Assembly (NCBI GenBank): GCA_964593705.1
Contig: CAZQIV010000012.1
Coordinates: 15,920 to 79,919, forward strand
Direction: 5' to 3'
From: SABY01 sp964593705
GTDB lineage: Bacteria; Bacteroidota; Bacteroidia; Bacteroidales; 4484-276
Length of the DNA: 64,000 nucleotides
Shown here: positions 34,850-45,328 of the stretch, piece after piece
Layout of the letters: every line of letters begins with the position of its first letter
Numbering within the stretch: position 1 is the stretch's first letter
The notes under the pieces: generated by a model
Databases searched by the model: none
What the model was told of the DNA's origin: nothing
What the model saw: the letters and a program-made list of their open reading frames with translations, nothing else
Made by a program: the position numbers and the translations under genes

Positions 34850-37800
34850 TTAGCGCTTCAAATTATTTCCTGTTGTATCCTGCAACTTCATCTCTTTCTC
34901 AGCTTCCTGTTGCTCCAGTACATCAAGCTTTTCGCGGGCTTCATTTTTTAAATCCTCACCGGGATAATTATCGATAATACTTTGTAAAGTCTGACGCGCC
35001 TGGAAAACATTGTCATTTGTAGTATAAATTTCGGCAAGCATAATAAATGCTTTGGCTTTCCAGTATTCAAAAGCGGCATATTCGTTAACCAACTCAAAAA
35101 CCATCTCTTCCGCCTTCTGATAATTTTTAAGTTTAAACTGGATGGATGTTAACATATACTTGGCCTCTGCTCCTTTTTCGCCATCTGTTAAACTTGTTGT
35201 GATTTCAAATTCTTTTGTGGCTCGCGAAATGTCATCGATGGCCATGGCTGATTTTGCAGTAATAAAATGAGCATTCAGGATTTGATCGTTGCTTAATTTT
35301 TCACGCTTAATCAGCTTATCCGAAACTTCAATGGCCTTTTTATAGTAGCCAAGTTTGTAGTTACAGGTCAACTGCCCGTCGATGGCAAGGGTTATGTTGC
35401 TTTGATAATCAGCGTTTGCTTCCAATTTCACAAAGTTATCGAGGGCCGCTTCATAATTTTTAAAATCAAGATTTATTTTTCCGGCTTTAACCAGTGCATT
35501 CTCGGTATATTTCGATTTGGGGTTTTCCAAAACGAAGTTGTACCCATTCAATGCATCCTGCGTATTCCCCAACTTAAAATCGCATTCCGATTTGTAATAA
35601 TTTGCATTAAGAATAAATACGCCATTGGGAAATTGCCGTTTGTAATCAGCATAAGCATTTATAGCAGCATTACAATTATTGTTCATATAGAGCATCTCGG
35701 CCGAGAGGTAGGTAACCGAATCCTGTTCGCTCACTGTAACGTTTGCAAAAGGCACAGTTTCGGCGTAAGCGTAATATTCACCTACGGCATTTTTGTCGAT
35801 ATATATGTTGCGAATTGTTTCGAGGGCTTCCTTTGCTTCCGGTGTTCCGGGATAGTCTGATATAATCTTTTTGAGTATTACAATGGCTTCATCATTTTCG
35901 TTTTGATTGTAATGAACAAAACCGATTTTTTGCATCACCTTAACTACATAGCTACTTTTTGGAAAGTTTGTTAACATTTTATTATACCAAACCAGCGCGT
36001 TCCTGTTATCGTTGGATATTAAGTATGATTCGGCAATTTCAAAATATGCATCATCATTATACGTAGATCCCGGAAATTTCTGTATGAGATCTTTCAGTGC
36101 CTCAATTTTTAAGTTATTGTCTCCTGTAGCGCCTTGCGAGAGTGCTTTTTGAAAAAGCGCATAATCACTGTCAGGTGAATTCCTGCGAATTGCCCGATCA
36201 TATTCACCCACGGCTTCCTTATAGTTTTTGGTAATAAAATAGCAATCGCCCATTCTCACTATGGCATCCGTTACAAAACCTTCAGCCTCCGGGGCAGGGC
36301 GGCTTACAAATTGCTGAAAAGTCAACACTGCATTATCGTAATATTTAAGGTTGAAATAAGCATATCCGAGGTTGTATTTTGTCATGGGATAAAGATCGAG
36401 GTTATAAGCCCCGGGCGAAACCATGAAATCATCGTAATTATCGATGGCCCTCGTATAGTTGCCCATCCTGAAATAAGTTTCGCCGGCCCAGTAACGCGCC
36501 TTTGCCGTCAGGATTTTATCATGATTATTCGACAATGATTTATTAAAATTCTTTATTGCTTCATCGTACATTGCAGCATTAAAAAGCTGTATAGCCCGCT
36601 GGTAGGTTATTTTTTGATAGGCCGCTTTTAAATCCTGATTTTTTACCCGAATTTTTTCGATGGCATCAATGGCAGTTTGGTAGTCTTTCGTGGATAAAAA
36701 GATATTGGTGAGATACATGTAGGCTTCATCCAATCTTTCGGAACCGGGGTAGTCGACAATGTATTGTGTTAACACCTCAATCGAACTGTTGAAAGGATCG
36801 TAGGCCAGCTCGTAGGTTAATTTGGCATAATTAAAAAGGGCATCTTCCCTTATTTTTTCGTTGCCCTCAATTTGAAAAGCGGAATAAAAAGCACTTTGTG
36901 CAAACTTTTTTTCGTTGGTTTTAAGGTAGCAATCGGCAAGGTGATACCAGGCATTTTGCGTCATATCATCCTTGTCCCCGGCAACTTTTTGAAATTTTGA
37001 AATGGCATTTTCATAATCGCCGCTTCGGTAGTAAGCATAAGCAAGCTGGTAGTTCTCCTCACGCGTAAGCGACTTCCGCGAAAAATCCTGGTAGATATTA
37101 AAATACTCAAGCGACTTTTCAAAATCGCCATTGATATAAAATGCCTCGGCGACAATGCGTGCCGCTTCAGCTTTTTTCTTTTTATCATCAATATCATTTG
37201 CAATCAAATCCGGCCCAATGGCCGTAATTTCGTTATAATTTTTATTGGTAAAATTGATTTGCAAAATATAAAAAGGTACTTCCTGACCAAATTCAGAATT
37301 TTTATCGAGCGCCCTAAAATATTTCAGGGCATTGTCGTAATCCTGCTCCATATAGGCTATCTGGGCATAATAATAATTTGCTGCATCGCGATAGCGGGAT
37401 TCAGTATTCAGGATCGGGTAAAACACTTCTTTGGCCTTTGTGTAGTTTTCCTGTTGCAAATAACTATAAGCCATCTTATAAAGGTATTCAGTCATTTGAG
37501 CACTTGTCAGCAAATAAGGCTCAACTATTGTAAACTGCTCAACTGCATCCCGGTACTTGCGCGATTCATAATAGATAAAACCGAGGTATAGATGGGCCTG
37601 ATTAGTTTTACTGTGGTCAGGATAATAACGGATAAAATCCACAAATTTTTGTTTGGCCTCGGGATGGTCGAGTTTAAAGTCGCAAAGTGCATCAAAAAAC
37701 CGGGCATCAAGACTCATCACCGATATGCCGGCCGGTAGCCCGTCGAGCAAGCCATGAAACACTTCCTGTGCAGCGCCATACTGCATCTTTTCAACCAAAT

Positions 37801-37924
37801 CCAAACCTAAACTGTACGAGGCTTCCGGATCGTCATAAATCCTGGTTTGCTGTGCTGATAAAAACACCGGGAAACAGATAATAAAGGAAAGAAATCCTAT
37901 TTTGATTAACGCTCTGATACTCAT
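34850..37924 (-). CDS. large periplasmic TPR-repeat protein
   Basis: A 1024-residue protein with a signal peptide (IGFLSFIICFPVFLSAQ) and then more than twenty tetratricopeptide-type helix pairs from about residue 30 to 1000. Examples are AYSYLQQENYTKAKEVFYPI, NAWYHLADCYLKTNEKKFAQ and KYNLGYAYFNLKYYDNAVLTF. Many repeats fall in the Outer_lipo/YbgF-like class with the NAYYxLAExY pattern. The end is a charged coiled segment (EQQEAEKEMKLQDTTGN). Such scaffolds bring together envelope proteins. The gene directly upstream of a beta-barrel gene suggests the two form an envelope complex. It has no lipobox, so it is probably soluble in the periplasm. Confidence 0.8.
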   Translation of the reverse strand: MSIRALIKIGFLSFIICFPVFLSAQQTRIYDDPEASYSLGLDLVEKMQYGAAQEVFHGLLDGLPAGISVMSLDARFFDALCDFKLDHPEAKQKFVDFIRYYPDHSKTNQAHLYLGFIYYESRKYRDAVEQFTIVEPYLLTSAQMTEYLYKMAYSYLQQENYTKAKEVFYPILNTESRYRDAANYYYAQIAYMEQDYDNALKYFRALDKNSEFGQEVPFYILQINFTNKNYNEITAIGPDLIANDIDDKKKKAEAARIVAEAFYINGDFEKSLEYFNIYQDFSRKSLTREENYQLAYAYYRSGDYENAISKFQKVAGDKDDMTQNAWYHLADCYLKTNEKKFAQSAFYSAFQIEGNEKIREDALFNYAKLTYELAYDPFNSSIEVLTQYIVDYPGSERLDEAYMYLTNIFLSTKDYQTAIDAIEKIRVKNQDLKAAYQKITYQRAIQLFNAAMYDEAIKNFNKSLSNNHDKILTAKARYWAGETYFRMGNYTRAIDNYDDFMVSPGAYNLDLYPMTKYNLGYAYFNLKYYDNAVLTFQQFVSRPAPEAEGFVTDAIVRMGDCYFITKNYKEAVGEYDRAIRRNSPDSDYALFQKALSQGATGDNNLKIEALKDLIQKFPGSTYNDDAYFEIAESYLISNDNRNALVWYNKMLTNFPKSSYVVKVMQKIGFVHYNQNENDEAIVILKKIISDYPGTPEAKEALETIRNIYIDKNAVGEYYAYAETVPFANVTVSEQDSVTYLSAEMLYMNNNCNAAINAYADYKRQFPNGVFILNANYYKSECDFKLGNTQDALNGYNFVLENPKSKYTENALVKAGKINLDFKNYEAALDNFVKLEANADYQSNITLAIDGQLTCNYKLGYYKKAIEVSDKLIKREKLSNDQILNAHFITAKSAMAIDDISRATKEFEITTSLTDGEKGAEAKYMLTSIQFKLKNYQKAEEMVFELVNEYAAFEYWKAKAFIMLAEIYTTNDNVFQARQTLQSIIDNYPGEDLKNEAREKLDVLEQQEAEKEMKLQDTTGNNLKR

Positions 37925-38163
37925 GCTTTTTTTTCTTGTGCCTAATTAGTCCTGCTTAAACAAACATGCAAACGAACGAAAGGGAGAGATATTTTAAGCA
38001 TCCAAAAGCGTAAAAAACAAATTCCGCAAGTGCATTTTATAAGGCTTCGCACTTGAAACCACAAATAGCAAACATGATGAAAAACAAAAAAGATGCTTTG
38101 CGGCCTCTTTTTTGTTTTTTCCAAACCTGTAAATTTGCTAAACAGTTACATCGAACTTTGGGT

Positions 38164-40236
38164 TTAATGCACCTCAATAGGAATTTCTATCACCACCTTT
38201 GTTCCGGTGGCTTCGCCCGTTTCATCTTTCAGGTCGATGATTTCCAGCGTGATTTTCTTTTTTTGTTTTTTGTTGAGGGCACTTATCCGCTGCAGCGTGA
38301 TTTCGGTGGCCATCGACTTGTGGTTTATATCGTGCTTTTGGAGGTTCTCCAATGCTTTGGCACGGCCAATGCCATCGTCTTCGATTGTTAGAATCAGCTT
38401 GTTGTTTTCACGATTAAACGAAACGCTGATGTGGCCTTTAGTATTTTTTTGTCTAAAACCGTGTTCGATACAATTTTCGATGAAGGGCTGGGCAAGCATG
38501 GGCGGGATAAATATGTCCTCGGTATCAATACCTGGATTTACATGAATGGAAAAATCAAACTTGCGTGGAAAGCGGAGTTGTTGAAGATCGAGATAATTTT
38601 GGATGGTTTCAATTTCTTCCTGCAAGGGAATGATCTCCTGGTGGCTGCTGTCGAGGATATTGCGCATCAGCTTAGAAAATCCCGAAAGGTATTTCACTGC
38701 CTTATCAGGTTCCTCGTTGATGATGGAGTTTTGGATGCTGCCCAATGAATTGAAGATAAAATGGGGATTCATCTGGGAGCGGAAAAGCTGTTGCTGCAGC
38801 CTGGTTTTTTCCTGGATTTCTTTTAATTTGTTTTGCCTGATGAAAAGGATCACAAAGGCAAGACCCAGAAAAAGAACGCCTGCCAGGCTAAACTGAATAA
38901 CGCGGGATTGTTTAATCTGAAAGTTTTTTAGTTCATTTTCCTGCGAAAGGCTTATAATTTCTTCTTCTTTACGCGCTGTTTCATACTTTGTTTGCACCTC
39001 AACAATTTCCCTGCGCCGCTCTATTTTATTTAGCGTATCCTTGGTAGTTGCATACTTTTCGAGATAGCGCAGGTAAGCATCTTTATTGTCGTTGCTTTTC
39101 TGGAGAAGGTACATTTTATGATAAAATTTCACGGCATTATTATAAATAATCTCGGTAATATATTTTTTTGAGAGGGGAGCCAAAACTTCCCATCCAAACG
39201 AAACCGTATATTTGAGTGAATCGAACCTGTAGATTGAACCCTTTTTCAATTGTTCTTCCATTAGTTCCTCCGATCGCTGAAAATAAAAATTGGCTTTGGA
39301 ACTGTCTTTCATCGATAAATATAATTCACCCAATTGCAGCGAAGCCAATTGCGATGGCATCAAATACCCTTCTTTTGATAAAAATTCGCAGGCATCCGTC
39401 AGGTAAATCATGGCGGTGTCTATTGTTCCGGTGGCAAGATATAAGGTTGCCATCCTTCGTTTATACTCCTGTTTTAAAATTTTAATACTTGGATTTATTT
39501 CAGGATAATCGAGCGTTTTCCTGTAATAATAAATAGCACTGTCGTATTGTCCTAAAAAAGAATAACAAATCGAAATCATCCCCACATGTACCATCTGGTT
39601 GGTTAATTCAAAATTATTTTTTTCAAAAACATCCACATACTTTTTATAAAAATACAAAGCGGAATCCGGCATGCCGGAAACCCTCAACGTTCTTCCTATG
39701 ATAGAATACAATACCAGGGTATCTGCAACTGCGCCCACTTTCAATCCAGGATTTTTCACTTTTCTTAATCGGTGTATTGCCTTCCAGAAAAGATCCCTTG
39801 CCACGTCATTATTCAATGCTGCGAGGTTAACCGTACCTATTTCCAGTAGGGTTCTTGCAACATAATAATCTTCCCCCAATTTCTCATACATATTCATGGC
39901 TTTCCACAAAAGATCCAGTGCTTTAGGAAATTCACCATTGTAATAATAGGCATGGCCTTTGAATCTTGTAGCTACAGCGATTCCTTCCGGGTAAGCTGCT
40001 ATTTTTGATAATTCCAGTGCTTCATTGGCATAACGCATACTTTCGTCAAAATCTTCAAAACACAAAGTTGCAGATAACCTATACAGGGTATTAATCTTTT
40101 CGATTCCTTCCTGATCGGGCAAAACAGATTCCAGGCTGTCCAGCTTATACCATTCAGTTTCCTGGTAAACCCTCTGGCCAAAAGATGAAATACTTCCGAA
40201 GACAAATATGAGCACTAAGCAGGTAAATCTTGCCAT
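38164..40236 (-). CDS. TPR-containing LytS-type sensor histidine kinase
   Basis: A 690-residue protein. Signal peptide 1-20, periplasmic TPR-like repeats (about 45-330, for example DESMRYANEALELSKIA and QYDSAIYYYRKTLDYPE), coiled coil (about 395-445), a transmembrane helix (about 446-466), then His_kinase with SQMNPHFIFNSLGSIQ (H492) and a HATPase domain with QPFIENCIEHGF and IEDDGIGRAKAL. All catalytic motifs are intact. It lies 6 bp downstream of its LytTR response regulator and the two form an operon. The periplasmic TPR sensor suggests binding to a protein or peptide signal. Confidence 0.92.
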   Translation of the reverse strand: MARFTCLVLIFVFGSISSFGQRVYQETEWYKLDSLESVLPDQEGIEKINTLYRLSATLCFEDFDESMRYANEALELSKIAAYPEGIAVATRFKGHAYYYNGEFPKALDLLWKAMNMYEKLGEDYYVARTLLEIGTVNLAALNNDVARDLFWKAIHRLRKVKNPGLKVGAVADTLVLYSIIGRTLRVSGMPDSALYFYKKYVDVFEKNNFELTNQMVHVGMISICYSFLGQYDSAIYYYRKTLDYPEINPSIKILKQEYKRRMATLYLATGTIDTAMIYLTDACEFLSKEGYLMPSQLASLQLGELYLSMKDSSKANFYFQRSEELMEEQLKKGSIYRFDSLKYTVSFGWEVLAPLSKKYITEIIYNNAVKFYHKMYLLQKSNDNKDAYLRYLEKYATTKDTLNKIERRREIVEVQTKYETARKEEEIISLSQENELKNFQIKQSRVIQFSLAGVLFLGLAFVILFIRQNKLKEIQEKTRLQQQLFRSQMNPHFIFNSLGSIQNSIINEEPDKAVKYLSGFSKLMRNILDSSHQEIIPLQEEIETIQNYLDLQQLRFPRKFDFSIHVNPGIDTEDIFIPPMLAQPFIENCIEHGFRQKNTKGHISVSFNRENNKLILTIEDDGIGRAKALENLQKHDINHKSMATEITLQRISALNKKQKKKITLEIIDLKDETGEATGTKVVIEIPIEVH

Positions 40237-40242
40237 ACGCTG

Positions 40243-40995
40243 TTATTTAGAAATTTTATCAAACATTTCCAGCAAATGCTCCCTTTTTCGGGAGGCCACC
40301 GGTAATTTAATTTCTCCATTAAGCACCACCGATCCACCCTCGGCTTTCTCGAAGCGCCGGATGTGCCTCAAATTGATGAGGTAAGATTTATGTACCCTGA
40401 AAAACCCGCTATCGCCCAGCATATCGTCATAATCCTTCAGCGAGGCCGACACCATAATTTTCGGGTTCGTTGTAAGGTAGATGCTTGTATAACCTCCATC
40501 TGATTCGCAATACAGGATTTCGCTTATTGGCACCAGGTGAATGTTATCGTAAGTTTTGATGATTATCTTTTTATTGGCCGTGCTTTCGGCTGACAGATGT
40601 TCCTTTAGGTTTTCCAGTTGAGAATTAAAATTTTTCTGAATGAGGTGTTCTGCCTTTTCAACAGCCTGAGCAAGTTCATCCGGATCGAGGGGTTTAAGTA
40701 AATAGTCGATGGCACTGCAACGGAAAGCGCGGATGGCATATTGATCAAAAGCGGTGATGAAGATTACTTTGAAGTCGATGGGATGCAGATGGCCAAGCAA
40801 ATCAAAACCTGTTCCGTCATCCATTTTAATATCCAGCAAAACCAGGTCGGGCTTATGTTTTTTGATGGCATCCACGCCACTTTTCACACCATCGGCCTGT
40901 GCCACCAGCTTAATGTTGTGGCAGTAGCGATGAACCATTTTTTGGATGATCGATCGTTGATGGTCTTCGTCATCGATGATGATGGTGCGCAGCAT
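40243..40995 (-). CDS. LytTR-family response regulator
   Basis: The start is set at ATG 40995 (250 residues), where the receiver begins MLRTIIIDDEDHQ; the longer start at 41028 adds 11 residues with no match. The receiver has the acidic DDE pocket (8-10), phospho-acceptor Asp55 (LVLLDIKMDDG), Thr81 and Lys101 (YLLKPLD). The LytTR DNA-binding domain covers about 145-250 (HLVPISEILYCESDGGYTSIYL, FFRVHKSYLINLRHIRRFEKAEGG). It is expected to bind paired direct repeats upstream of target genes. It forms an operon with the kinase gene 6 bp downstream. Confidence 0.93.
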   Translation of the reverse strand: MLRTIIIDDEDHQRSIIQKMVHRYCHNIKLVAQADGVKSGVDAIKKHKPDLVLLDIKMDDGTGFDLLGHLHPIDFKVIFITAFDQYAIRAFRCSAIDYLLKPLDPDELAQAVEKAEHLIQKNFNSQLENLKEHLSAESTANKKIIIKTYDNIHLVPISEILYCESDGGYTSIYLTTNPKIMVSASLKDYDDMLGDSGFFRVHKSYLINLRHIRRFEKAEGGSVVLNGEIKLPVASRKREHLLEMFDKISK

Positions 40996-41154
40996 AGCTA
41001 TCGAAGAATTTTTGCTAAAGATAGACATTATTGGAAATAGTCAAATTATTAAAAAACTATGTAGTCTGTGTAAATTTTCAATTTATGCTTAGATTTCTCC
41101 CTGACCAGTTGGCGGATACTAATGATAATTTTTTGCAAGAAACAGATTGTGAGG

Positions 41155-41535
41155 GTAAAAGAGATTTCTCCCTTCGATACCAATGACATTGTTTTGAAAG
41201 GTGCTAAAAACCTTACTGATAAAACAGACCTCTCAATCGCTTCGCTCCTTCGAGGTGACAGGGGTTTGGAAGATTGGGGGGTTGGGTGAAAGTGGACGCT
41301 TCGCGCCCACTTTCACCCACCCCATTCACAGCCCGGGGCTTTGTCATTTCGACTGGAAAAACGCAGCGTAGCAAGTTTTGGAGGGAGAAATCTTTTCAAA
41401 CCGCCAACTTATGGTGAGAACTTTATTCCATAATGTCATCTCCCCTTATTGATAACTCAGACCCGGTCATTTCGATGGAGCGAAGTGCCGCACATGCGGG
41501 ATCCCGATCCTTCGGGGACTGAGAAATCGGTTCTA
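41155..41535. repeat. REP-like element, family B copy 3
   Basis: CTCAATCGCTTCGCTCCTTC, GAGGTGACA, a 16-bp hairpin with one A-C mismatch and TTC loop (41284-41299 / 41303-41318), TTTGTCATTTCGACTGG and GGGAGAAATCTTTTC. A partial inverted half with CGGTCATTTCGATGGAGCG follows to about 41535. It fills most of the 679-bp gap 40996-41674. Confidence 0.85.
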
Positions 41536-41674
41536 ATATGAAAATTGATTTCATATTTAAAAATATGGTTGTAGAACCTCAAAATCTTTTTGCTTTGAAC
41601 AAGTATTTTAATAATGTTGTTAATATCTGCAAATGTTTACAGAAATCAAATTGGATTATTCATATTAAAATTAA

Positions 41675-42193
41675 ATGAAAATGATTAAAAACGAAGGAGT
41701 AACTACATTTAAGGGCAATCCGCTCACCCTATTGGGTAACATGGTTAAAGTTGGAGATAAAGCCAGGGATTTTACAGTTTTGGCCAATGATCTTTCACCA
41801 GTTAAATTAAGCGATTTTGAGAGCAAAATCAGGATATTATCCATAGCGCCATCTATCGATACGCCGGTGTGCGCCGATCAAACCCGGAAGTTTAATGTTG
41901 AAGCAGCGAAACTTACCGATGCTGTAGTTTTAGCCATTTCGATGGATTTGCCTTTTGCACTGGGCAGGTTTTGTGCCGCCGAAGGCATTGACGTCGTTAA
42001 AACCTTATCCGATCATAAAGATGCTGAATTTGGATTGGGTTATGGATTCCTCATCGAAGAATTGAGGCTACTCAACCGCGGCATAGTTGTAATCGATCAA
42101 AAAGGAATTGTTAAATACGTGGAATACGTAAAAGAAAATACAAGCCACCCCGATTACGACAAAGCCCTTGAAGTGGCCAAAAGCCTCGTGTAG
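41675..42193 (+). CDS. tpx: thiol peroxidase (Tpx)
   Basis: A 172-residue atypical 2-Cys peroxiredoxin. The peroxidatic Cys is C66 in APSIDTPVCADQTRKFN and the resolving Cys is C100 in DLPFALGRFCAAEGI. The flanking Thr63 and Arg are in place. VTTFKGNPLTLLGNMVKVGD is the family N-terminus. The enzyme reduces hydrogen and lipid hydroperoxides using thioredoxin; in Gram-negatives it may be cytoplasmic or periplasmic, and no signal peptide is present here. A second possible start (ATG 41681) would shorten it by two residues. It is a single gene bounded by repeats. Confidence 0.95.
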   Translation: MKMIKNEGVTTFKGNPLTLLGNMVKVGDKARDFTVLANDLSPVKLSDFESKIRILSIAPSIDTPVCADQTRKFNVEAAKLTDAVVLAISMDLPFALGRFCAAEGIDVVKTLSDHKDAEFGLGYGFLIEELRLLNRGIVVIDQKGIVKYVEYVKENTSHPDYDKALEVAKSLV

Positions 42194-42280
42194 GTTGATG
42201 GTTTTTTTCCTGAGCCTGTCTATACTTAATTAGTGCGTGTCAATAGAGTTGACAATTTTTAATTTAGGATTAAAGATTAA

Positions 42281-42380
42281 CGATTTAGGATTTTAGATTT
42301 TGTTGAGTATAACCAACATCTTAAATCTAAAATCGTTAATCTGAAATCGTATATTTTTCTAAAAGTTACTTTAAATACGG
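42281..42380. repeat. dispersed repeat, family E copy 2 (uninterrupted)
   Basis: It carries TTTTAGATT, ACCAACATCTTAAATCTAAA and ATCGTTAATCTGAAATCG without the 43-bp insert present at 16574-16616. A GTGCGTGTC/ACTTTAAA border matches the other copies. Confidence 0.8.
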
Positions 42381-42454
42381 GCATTAATTAAACCTTCCCC
42401 GCAGGGCAATGAAAAAATAAATTTTGTGTTTTTATTCCACTAATTTGTAAATCT

Positions 42455-43891
42455 ATGACAGTAGAAATTAATAAAATTCACGATCTGAAAGAATTATCAA
42501 ATGTTGTAATTCTCACTACCAAAGTTAACAGTTTAACTCCCGGCATCCTTTCCACACTAGAAATAGATCATATTAGCGAAAGCTATAAAACGCATAAAAC
42601 CGATGGTTTCGATTTTAATCGACTCGGCTACTGGGTTTTTGTAAGGATTGTAAAAGATGAAAAGGAGATTTCGAAAACGCTCGAAAATTTCCGCAAAAGC
42701 GGTGATGGCCTGCAGTTGTTTTTAAATTCGCGAAAACAAACTTCGATTGCTGTTACCGGATCGGAAGTTGCCGGAGAGTACTTACTTGCATTCGCCGAAG
42801 GTATGGCCCTGGGTAGCTATCAATTTATTAAATACCGTAAGGATAAAGCTGAAAAGGGAAATACGCTCCAGGTTATTGTGGTTTTTTCGAAGGATATCGA
42901 AGCAAGTGAAGTTGACGAATTAAATATTTTGGTTTCGGCGGTGTGCAAGGCCCGGGATTTGGTTAACGAGCCTGTGATGCAGCTCAACGCTGTAAAAATG
43001 GCACAGCAGTTTGTTGAAATGGCCAGTAAAGCGGGAATTAAAATTGAGGTTTTAAACAAAAAGAAAATCGAAAGCCTGAAAATGGGCGGCCTCCTGGCGG
43101 TAAACATTGGAAGTGTCGACCCCCCGACCTTTACCGTGATGGAATGGAAACCGAAGGTTTGTAACAACGATAAGCCAATTATATTTGTGGGCAAAGGAGT
43201 AACCTACGATACCGGCGGGCTCAACATCAAGACCGGCAAATACATGGAAACCATGAAGTGTGATATGAGTGGGGCAGCAATGATGGCTGCAACCATTTAT
43301 GCCGCTGCCAAAGCCAAACTTTCTTTACATATCATAGCCCTGATCCCGGCAACCGATAACCGTTTAAATGGAAATGCCTACGTTTCGGGCGATGTAATCA
43401 CCATGCACAATGGCCTTACCGTTGAAGTTATTAATACTGACGCGGAGGGGCGGATGATTCTTGCCGATGCGCTCAGCTATGCCCAAAAGTATAATCCTGA
43501 ACTGGTGATTGATGCTGCCACCCTCACCGGGTCGGCGCAGCGTGCCATCGGAAAATATGGAGTTGTGGCAATGCACACGGGGGCTTGTGAGGCTATGCAG
43601 GAACTCAAAAAAAGCGGCGATGCCGTTTACGAGCGTGTTGCCGAATTTCCTTTTTGGGATGAGTATGCCGGGTTGATAAAATCTGACATTGCCGACCTCG
43701 TTAATTCAGGCCCTCCCGAAGCCGGGATGATTACCGCGGGAAAGTTTCTCGAAAAATTTACAGATTACCCATATATTCACCTCGATATTGCAGGTGTAGC
43801 TTTTGCCGAAAGCCGTGATGCTTACCGGGGCTTGGGCGGAACCGGATTTGGCGTTCGCCTCCTCTTCGATTTTTTGAAAAAGCAGGGTTAA
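42455..43891 (+). CDS. M17 leucyl aminopeptidase family protein
   Basis: A 478-residue protein. An N-terminal variable domain (1-155) precedes the catalytic domain. Metal-binding and catalytic motifs of M17 peptidases are FVGKGVTYDTGGLNIK (about 243-258), MKCDMSGAAMMAATIYA (about 266-282) and the signature NTDAEGRMIL (about 327-336) with ADALSYA after it. The C-terminal region has GTGFGVRLLFDFL. The enzyme is cytoplasmic, hexameric, uses two divalent metals and releases N-terminal amino acids from peptides. PepA-like proteins also bind DNA in some bacteria, but nothing here suggests that. The gene is single. Confidence 0.92.
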   Translation: MTVEINKIHDLKELSNVVILTTKVNSLTPGILSTLEIDHISESYKTHKTDGFDFNRLGYWVFVRIVKDEKEISKTLENFRKSGDGLQLFLNSRKQTSIAVTGSEVAGEYLLAFAEGMALGSYQFIKYRKDKAEKGNTLQVIVVFSKDIEASEVDELNILVSAVCKARDLVNEPVMQLNAVKMAQQFVEMASKAGIKIEVLNKKKIESLKMGGLLAVNIGSVDPPTFTVMEWKPKVCNNDKPIIFVGKGVTYDTGGLNIKTGKYMETMKCDMSGAAMMAATIYAAAKAKLSLHIIALIPATDNRLNGNAYVSGDVITMHNGLTVEVINTDAEGRMILADALSYAQKYNPELVIDAATLTGSAQRAIGKYGVVAMHTGACEAMQELKKSGDAVYERVAEFPFWDEYAGLIKSDIADLVNSGPPEAGMITAGKFLEKFTDYPYIHLDIAGVAFAESRDAYRGLGGTGFGVRLLFDFLKKQG

Positions 43892-44008
43892 AGAACTCCA
43901 CTTTTCCTTCTTTCCCCCGTTTTTATAAACTCTACGTGTCTTAATTCTTTTCGTTAATCGAGAATAGTTAATCGGAAATTAATATGTTTTTCATCGTTTT
44001 ATTGTTTT

Positions 44009-45153
44009 TTATAGAACTATTCCAATACCTCCCGGAATTGATAAAAGTGGGCCAACTTCCCCTCCCTGCGATACTACACCAAACCCAAAACCTATTTCAC
44101 CATAAACCTTCCAAAAAAGCTTCCCTGTTATGCCCCCATAAAACAAATATTCCTGGCTTGGTACTTGACCATTTGTCTGTATCACATTTTTAAATGAAAA
44201 TGCAAAATATTCACCACAAAATTTAAATCGTTCATCCCTGCAATAAAAATCATCTTTTGCACTAAAATATATCGTGTCGTTTAACAATAATATGTCTTAG
44301 CACATCGCAGTCCATTTGTCAGGTTCGATATATGAGGTGCTCGAGCCATCACCACCACCAGTTAATAGGGCAAGGCCAATATTTGCAAAAACAGTTCCTG
44401 TTTCATTTGTTCTGCCGGTTGGCATCTTAATGCTCCAACCTGCTCCATTTTTTAATGAAAATCGTTGCAATCCATTTGCAGCAAGTAGCAGATTAGAACT
44501 ATCGATAATTAAACCAGTAACCCCGAATTTATTTTTGATATCCTTTTCCCAGATATTCATACCTGTTTTAAATCGAATGATATAAGATCACCTGTAAATG
44601 CAATCATATTGCTGGTATCCAGGATGCAACACTCAACTTCCCTGTCCCACTTTGGATTACCCGTTTTTTTATCTACAGAAAATATTTTGTTTTTTGCATA
44701 AAATAATATTTCATTTTCCAGAAATACAGGTTGGTAATTTAAAAATGCGTATTCAAACCAAAGCCAGTCATTCAGGCATGTTTTGTACTCCCATTCATAC
44801 GATTGTTTTGTCTAAAGGATTTTTTTTTCAACCAGGTCATAATATAATAATAAGCCCTGGTTTGTGCTTGGGTTATACCTTTCCCTTCCCAAAATTATTA
44901 GTGCTTTCTTTTCAGGATAATCTATTGCAATATCTTCGATTTCATAAGGAAATGAATGTACTAAAGAATATGTTTCATATCCACTTTCCAAATCTTGCTG
45001 CAATTTACTTTCATACACTTCAACGGATAATAAATCATCAAAAGGTACGATGATATTTTTTGGTATTGAACACGTACTTAAAAATGCCAGACAGAAGAAA
45101 ACCGCAGTCAGAATGCTTAGTATTATCCAATTTTTATTTAAAAATTCCTTCAT
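44009..45153 (-). pseudogene. decayed lipoprotein (PQQ/beta-propeller-like)
   Basis: One ancestral gene of about 380 codons is now split. It starts with a lipoprotein signal peptide (ILSILTAVFFCLAFLSTC, lipid Cys at 28). Lesions: TAG at 44812-44814; a frameshift near 44560-44570 where the frame changes from SFDLK to KTGMNIWEKD; and TAA at 44297-44299. Between lesions the coding signal is clear (YAKNKIFSVDKKTGNPKWDR, FKTGMNIWEKDIKNKFG, LLLNDTIYFSAKDDF). Repeats such as DKKTGNPKWDREVE resemble PQQ-type propeller blades. It would have been anchored in the outer membrane or periplasm. Three independent lesions make it a true pseudogene rather than one sequencing error. Confidence 0.8.
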
Positions 45154-45224
45154 AGTTTTTAATTTTTTGAAAAGTGTTTAAAAATATTCCTGTTATGATA
45201 AATCATCTCCTCCCATTTCCCTTG

Positions 45225-45290
45225 GCAAGCATGTCGAAACGGCCTTATGCGATGACGAAATGGGGGTTTGGGCTTGCGAAAGTGGTTTTT
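45225..45290 (+). repeat. direct repeat family C, copy 1
   Basis: About 66 bp starting GCAAGCATGTCGAAACGGCC, with GATGACGAAATGGGGGTTTG, ending TTGCGAAAGTGGTTTTT. The ends GCAAGC and GCTTGC are complementary. Three more copies (46613, 47445, 50761) lie in the same orientation between the following genes. Confidence 0.9.
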
Positions 45291-45328
45291 AGTTGGTGTG
45301 AAATCTATATTGGAACAATCAAAGTATG

